Source of the DNA: Macrococcoides canis
Lineage (GTDB): Bacteria > Bacillota > Bacilli > Staphylococcales > Staphylococcaceae
Length of the DNA stretch: 64,000 nucleotides
NCBI RefSeq assembly: GCF_002119805.1
Contig: NZ_CP021059.1
Coordinates: 620,001 to 684,000, forward strand
Reading direction: 5' to 3'
Shown here in pieces: positions 57,836-64,000 of the stretch (position 1 is its first letter; the number at the start of each line of letters is the position of its first letter). The position numbers and the translations under genes are program-made. The notes under the pieces were generated by a model. It searched no databases, was not told the DNA's origin, and saw only the letters and a program-made list of their open reading frames with translations.

Positions 57836-59026
57836 ATGGTTAAAAAGATTGTTTCAGATTTAGAGTTAAAAGATAAAAAAGTACTCGTACGTGCAGATTT
57901 CAATGTACCGATGAAAGATGGGAACATTACGAACGATAATCGTATCGTTGAAGCATTACCTACTATTAAATATATTATCGAGCAAGGCGGGAAAGTGATA
58001 TTATTCTCTCACCTTGGTAAAGTGAAAACTGAAGAAGATAAAGCGAATTTATCACTTCAACCTGTAGCCAATCGTTTATCTGAATTACTGAATAAAGATG
58101 TTCAGTTCGTAGCTGAAACGCGCGGAGAAAAGTTAGAGTCAGCAATTAACGCATTACAGTCAGGTGAAGTATTATTATTCGAAAATACACGCTTTGAAGA
58201 TGTTGACGGCAAAAAAGAAAGCAAGAACGATGCTGAGCTCGGTAAATACTGGGCATCACTTGGAGATGTATTTGTTAATGATGCTTTCGGTACTGCTCAC
58301 CGTGAGCATGCATCGAATGTCGGAGTTGCAACACATCTAGATACTGCTGCAGGATTCTTGATGGAGAAAGAAATTAAGTTTATCGGTGGTGTCGTTGAAA
58401 ACCCAGAACGTCCTTTCGTTGCAATTTTAGGTGGAGCGAAAGTTTCTGACAAAATTGGCGTTATCGAAAACTTACTTGAAGTTGCTGATAAAGTATTAAT
58501 CGGTGGCGGCATGGCGTATACATTCTTAAAAGCGCAAGGTAAAGAAATTGGTCATTCATTATTAGAAGAAGATAAGCTTGAATTAGCGAACGATTTATTA
58601 GCGCGTGGAGAAGGTAAGATTGTATTACCAGTTGATGCTGTTGTTACAAAAGAATTCTCGAATGACGGTGAAGTTAACGAAGTTGCAATCGATCATATTC
58701 CAAGTGACTTACAAGCATTAGATATCGGACCGAATACAGTTGAATTATTCGCTAAAGAACTTGAAGGTGCTAAAACTGTCGTATGGAATGGACCGATGGG
58801 TGTATTCGAAATGAGCAATTTTGCAAAAGGTACTGTAGGCGTATGTAAAGCAATCGCTGAACTGAAAGACGCAACTACGATTATCGGTGGTGGGGATTCA
58901 GCAGCTGCAGCGATGGACCTTGGATTCGCTGATAAGTTTACACATATCTCAACTGGCGGTGGCGCTTCATTAGAATATCTAGAAGGTAAAGCGCTACCTG
59001 GTATTAAATCAATTTCTGACAAATAA
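57836..59026 (+). CDS. pgk: Phosphoglycerate kinase
   Basis: Pgk makes ATP from 1,3-bisphosphoglycerate. The 396-residue protein has [12 protein letters not shown] and the substrate Arg motif near residue 20, [18 protein letters not shown], the hinge, and [13 protein letters not shown] in the nucleotide-binding C-domain, with [15 protein letters not shown] precedes the ATG. It starts pgk-tpiA-gpmI-eno, separated from gapA by a terminator. tpiA follows 15 bp later. Confidence 0.97.
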   Translation: MVKKIVSDLELKDKKVLVRADFNVPMKDGNITNDNRIVEALPTIKYIIEQGGKVILFSHLGKVKTEEDKANLSLQPVANRLSELLNKDVQFVAETRGEKLESAINALQSGEVLLFENTRFEDVDGKKESKNDAELGKYWASLGDVFVNDAFGTAHREHASNVGVATHLDTAAGFLMEKEIKFIGGVVENPERPFVAILGGAKVSDKIGVIENLLEVADKVLIGGGMAYTFLKAQGKEIGHSLLEEDKLELANDLLARGEGKIVLPVDAVVTKEFSNDGEVNEVAIDHIPSDLQALDIGPNTVELFAKELEGAKTVVWNGPMGVFEMSNFAKGTVGVCKAIAELKDATTIIGGGDSAAAAMDLGFADKFTHISTGGGASLEYLEGKALPGIKSISDK

Positions 59027-59787
<761 letters not shown>

Positions 59788-59788
<1 letters not shown>

Positions 59789-61323
59789 TGAAAAGCCCGA
59801 CAGCTTTAATCATATTAGATGGTTTTGCAAACCGTAAAGAAACATTTGGGAATGCAGTCGCTCAGGCGCATAAACCAAATTTTGACCGTTACTACAATCG
59901 ATATCCACATAGCGAACTGAAAGCGTCTGGATTAGATGTAGGACTTCCTGAAGGACAGATGGGGAATTCAGAAGTAGGTCATTTAAATATCGGTGCAGGC
60001 AGAATTGTCTATCAGTCTTTAACACGTATCAATAAATCAATTGAAGATGGAGATTTCTTTAAGAATCAAGTGTTGTTAGATGCAATGCAGCATGTGAAAG
60101 AAAATCATACAGCACTGCACTTGATGGGATTATTATCTGATGGTGGCGTACATAGTCACTATGAACATTTATTTGCATTACTTAAACTTGCGAAGGAGCA
60201 AGGTGTCGACAAGGTGTATGTCCATGCATTTTTAGATGGTCGAGATGTCGGTCAGCAGACCGCACTTAAGTATATCGAAGAAACTGAGAAACAGTTTAAA
60301 GAGATTGGTATCGGTCAATTTGCTTCTGTTTCTGGCCGTTACTATGCGATGGATAGAGACAAACGCTGGGATCGAGAGCAACTGGCATATGATGCCATGA
60401 CATACGGTAAAGGTGTAGAATACAATTCAGCATCTGCAGGTGTAGAAGCAAGTTATGCAGAAGGTGTGAACGATGAGTTCGTTATTCCGTTTGTGGTTAA
60501 AGACCACGAAAGAGGAGAAGAGAACACTGGTGTGAACGACGGAGATGCGATGATCTTCTTCAACTTCAGACCTGACCGTGCAGCACAACTTTCAGAAGTA
60601 TATACGAACGAAGAATTTGACGGCTTTAAGATGGATAAGCGTCTGATCGGAATTAAGTTCGTGACATTTACAAAGTACAACGATCAAGTGAAAGCGGATG
60701 TTGTATTTGAAAAGGTAGATTTAGTGAACACAATCGGTGAAGTGGCTGCAAACAATAACTTATCGCAGCTACGTATCGCTGAAACAGAGAAGTATCCACA
60801 CGTAACATATTTTATGAGCGGTGGTCGTAACGATGAGTTTCCAGGTGAACGCCGTGTGTTAATCGATTCACCGAAAGTTGCAACATACGACTTACAGCCT
60901 GAAATGAGCGCGTATGAAGTACGCGATGCATTACTTGCTGAACTGGATAAAGGCGATTTAGATCTGATCATTCTAAACTTTGCAAATCCTGATATGGTTG
61001 GACATTCTGGTATGCTGGAACCGACGATTAAAGCGATTGAAGCAGTAGATGAATGTCTCGGTGCAGTTGTAGACAAAATTCTAGAGATGAATGGTGTTGC
61101 AATCATTACAGCAGATCACGGAAATTCGGATGAAGTATTAAAGCTTGATGGTAGTCCGATGACGGCACATACAACGAATCCAGTACCTGTTATTGTAACG
61201 CGTGAAGGTGTTACGTTGCGTGAAGGCGGTCGTCTCGCTGATCTCGCACCGACATTAGTCGATTTATTAGGTGTTGAACAACCTGAAGATATGACTGGTA
61301 CGTCGTTGATTCAAAAAGGTTAA
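59788..61323 (+). CDS. gpmI: 2,3-bisphosphoglycerate-independent phosphoglycerate mutase
   Basis: GpmI converts 3- to 2-phosphoglycerate using two manganese ions. The 511-residue protein has [20 protein letters not shown] with a metal Asp, [19 protein letters not shown] with the phosphoserine, and the C-terminal metal-binding [10 protein letters not shown]. Substrate-domain motifs include [18 protein letters not shown]. Length is typical. It begins at the TAATG shared with the tpiA stop. eno lies 91 bp downstream. Confidence 0.96.
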
Positions 61324-61414
61324 TGTTATACAGAAAATGAAATACAAATAATTGATTATTTCTAATAAATCAATAATAATAAATGAGAACACAAATTGAG
61401 AGGAGTTTTTATAA

Positions 61415-62719
<1,305 letters not shown>

Positions 62720-62729
62720 TTGTAGTTAT

Positions 62730-62765
62730 GAAGGAGAGACGTGACGACGTCTCTTCCTTTTTTTA
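62730..62765 (+). terminator. Terminator after eno
   Basis: AAGGAGAGACGT pairs with ACGTCTCTTCCTT (one bulge) around GACG, followed by five or more T. Confidence 0.85.
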
Positions 62766-62773
62766 TGTATATA

Positions 62774-62782
62774 TGGTAAAAT
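62774..62782 (+). promoter_or_regulatory. Extended -10 promoter element before secG
   Basis: TGG then TAAAAT at 62777-62782, 31 bp upstream of the secG ATG. The -35 position overlaps the eno terminator and is not convincing. Confidence 0.5.
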
Positions 62783-62812
62783 GTTAAAAGTTATCATATA
62801 GGAGGACGACAC

Positions 62813-63046
62813 ATGAACACGCTATTAACAGTATTATTAATTATAGATTGTTTCGTATTAATCACAGTTGTACTTTTACAAGAAGGTAAGAGTAGTGGTT
62901 TATCGGGTGCGATCAGCGGTGGTGCTGAAACACTTTTCGGTAAACAAAAACAACGTGGTGTAGAATTAATATTAAATAGAATCACAATTGTTGCATCGGT
63001 ATTATTATTCTTAATTACTATTGCCATTGGTTACTTTAATATTTAA
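62813..63046 (+). CDS. secG: Protein-export membrane protein SecG
   Basis: SecG is the small accessory subunit of the SecYEG channel. The 77-residue protein has two helices separated by the conserved cytoplasmic loop [29 protein letters not shown]. The gene opens the secG-est-rnr cluster found in Bacilli. AGGAGG precedes the ATG. A short terminator follows, so it may be partly expressed alone. With secA earlier in the window it supports general secretion. Confidence 0.95.
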   Translation: MNTLLTVLLIIDCFVLITVVLLQEGKSSGLSGAISGGAETLFGKQKQRGVELILNRITIVASVLLFLITIAIGYFNI

Positions 63047-63049
63047 CAG

Positions 63050-63078
63050 AAGTCCGGACAATCGCGTTCGGGCTTTTT
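63050..63078 (+). terminator. Terminator after secG
   Basis: AAGTCCG pairs with CGGGCTT (one G-T), loop of 13 bases, followed by five T. Confidence 0.7.
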
Positions 63079-63141
63079 TATTTAAATCTGTTCGTAAAAA
63101 ACTTACAATAGTAGATGAAGTTATTATAAGGAGAATGTTTT

Positions 63142-63882
63142 ATGAAAATGAGATTACCGGAACCGTTCTTTTTTGAAGAGGGAAAAAGAGCAGTACTATT
63201 ATTACATGGATTTACAGGAAATTCATCAGATGTGAGACAGCTTGGGCGATTCCTGCAGAAAAAAGGGTATACAAGTTATGCACCGCATTATGAAGGTCAC
63301 GGCGTACCTCCAGAAGAACTGCTTGCATCAAGTCCGCATGTATGGTGGAGCCAGGTGCTTGAAGCGTATGATTTCCTTGTAGGAAAAGGGTATAATGAAA
63401 TTGCAGTAGCAGGACTGTCGCTTGGTGGTGTATTTGCGTTGAAGCTTGCACAATACCGAGATGTGCTAAGCGTTGCTACACTATGCAGTCCAATGTATAT
63501 CAAGACAACTGGTAATATGTATGAGGGTGTACTGGATTATGCTCGTGAATTTAAGAAACGTGAAGGTAAATCGGAAGCTCAGATCAATCAGGAAATGGAA
63601 GCATTCCAGCCGACAGATATGCTTGTAGATTTACAGCAGACGATACAAGACGTACGAGATACAGTAGATAATGTATATGCGCCATTGTTTGTCGCACAAG
63701 GACGACTGGATACGATGATTAATCCGGATTCGGCGAATATCATCTACAATGAAGCAGAAAGCGATGACAAAGAGATACATTGGTATGAACAAAGTGGTCA
63801 CGTTATTACGATAGATAAAGAGAAAGAACAGTTATTTGAAGATTATCATCAGTTTTTAGAACGTCTAGACTGGTCAAATTAA
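63142..63882 (+). CDS. est: Carboxylesterase of the Est30 type
   Basis: This 246-residue alpha/beta hydrolase has the oxyanion motif [12 protein letters not shown] (about residues 19-30), nucleophile Ser93 in [11 protein letters not shown], acid residue in GRLDTMI and His in QSGHVITID. It resembles the thermophilic Bacillus Est30 family, which hydrolyses short-chain esters; the natural substrate is unknown. It lies between secG and rnr, as in Bacilli. AAGGAG precedes the ATG. rnr follows 12 bp on, probably in one transcript. Confidence 0.93.
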   Translation: MKMRLPEPFFFEEGKRAVLLLHGFTGNSSDVRQLGRFLQKKGYTSYAPHYEGHGVPPEELLASSPHVWWSQVLEAYDFLVGKGYNEIAVAGLSLGGVFALKLAQYRDVLSVATLCSPMYIKTTGNMYEGVLDYAREFKKREGKSEAQINQEMEAFQPTDMLVDLQQTIQDVRDTVDNVYAPLFVAQGRLDTMINPDSANIIYNEAESDDKEIHWYEQSGHVITIDKEKEQLFEDYHQFLERLDWSN

Positions 63883-63894
63883 AGGAGGAATTAT

Positions 63895-64000
63895 ATGCAT
63901 CTGTATGAACATGAAGTAATTGCATATTTAAAATCATTAAAGGGTAGTGCAGTTATGATAGAAGCAATTGAAGCGCATCTAAATCTTGAGAGTGCAGATG
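63895..64000 (+). CDS. rnr: Ribonuclease R, N-terminal fragment (cut by window end)
   Basis: An ATG at 63895 preceded by AAAGGAGG opens a frame that runs off the window end after 35 codons. The product begins MHLYEHEVIAYLKS and continues through a predicted helix. By itself it is too short for firm motif evidence; the assignment rests on gene order (secG-est-rnr-smpB in Bacilli) and on a start resembling the RNase R N-terminal helix-turn-helix domain. RNase R is a 3'-5' exonuclease. Confidence 0.75.
   Translation, partial: MHLYEHEVIAYLKSLKGSAVMIEAIEAHLNLESAD

Noticed and set aside
61335-61380. Weak stem between gpmI and eno
   Set aside because: ATTGATT/AATCAAT arms are short and A/T-only with no T run. 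It could be a processing site, but I cannot support it.

Overview
This 64 kb window is chromosomal core DNA of a low-GC Gram-positive bacterium of the family Staphylococcaceae. Gene order and protein sequences follow the Staphylococcus core chromosome closely (recQ, nrdIEF, murB, tagO, comF, hpf, secA, prfB, uvrBA, hprK, lgt, trxB, rapZ, yvcK, whiA, clpP, cggR, gap, pgk, tpi, gpmI, eno, secG, est, rnr). A membrane-anchored c-type cytochrome (cccB-like) sits directly after prfB, as in Bacillus. Staphylococcus aureus, to my knowledge, lacks c-type cytochromes, whereas the sister genus Macrococcus is oxidase-positive, so Macrococcus is my best guess. The genus is an inference; no rRNA gene is present to settle it. 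I see no tRNA, rRNA, CRISPR array, prophage or insertion sequence.

Layout. 1-8.8 kb: ZIP metal transporter (cut by the window start), ABC-F ATPase, RecQ helicase, a two-gene osmolyte/ergothioneine-type ABC importer, an orphan HisC-like aminotransferase and a nucleotidase. 9-15 kb, mostly minus strand: lipid kinase, two tandem POT peptide transporters, and a DMT-family transporter paired with queF. 15-19 kb: the class Ib ribonucleotide reductase operon nrdIEF behind a promoter with two NrdR boxes. 19-30 kb: small envelope and thiol genes, murB, a degenerate glycerate kinase paralogue, pepT, a four-gene minus-strand operon (yitT-like, GGDEF protein, split ThrE-type exporter), and tagO. 30-38 kb: yigZ, degV, comFA-comFC, hpf, secA and prfB with its programmed frameshift. 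38-42 kb: cytochrome c, two secreted cell-wall hydrolases each behind a matching WalR box, a TlpA/ResA-like thioredoxin, an HD hydrolase and csbA. 42-55 kb: LexA-controlled uvrBA, then hprK-lgt-acyltransferase-TPR, trxB, rapZ-yvcK-whiA and CtsR-controlled clpP. 55-64 kb: cggR with its operator, the glycolytic genes, secG, est and the start of rnr.

How it fits together. Most of the window is housekeeping: DNA repair, dNTP supply, protein export and translation, cell-wall synthesis and remodelling, and lower glycolysis. Regulatory sites can be read directly at several promoters (NrdR, WalR, LexA, CtsR, CggR). Most transcription units end in strong rho-independent hairpins, many of them shared between convergent genes. 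The least expected items are a pair of related inverted-repeat elements (one apparently an internal deletion of the other), a 55-bp direct repeat upstream of secA, the duplicated peptide transporter, the degenerate glycerate kinase, and the identical promoter geometry of the two WalR-box hydrolase genes. I found nothing that clearly qualifies as an undescribed multi-gene system.
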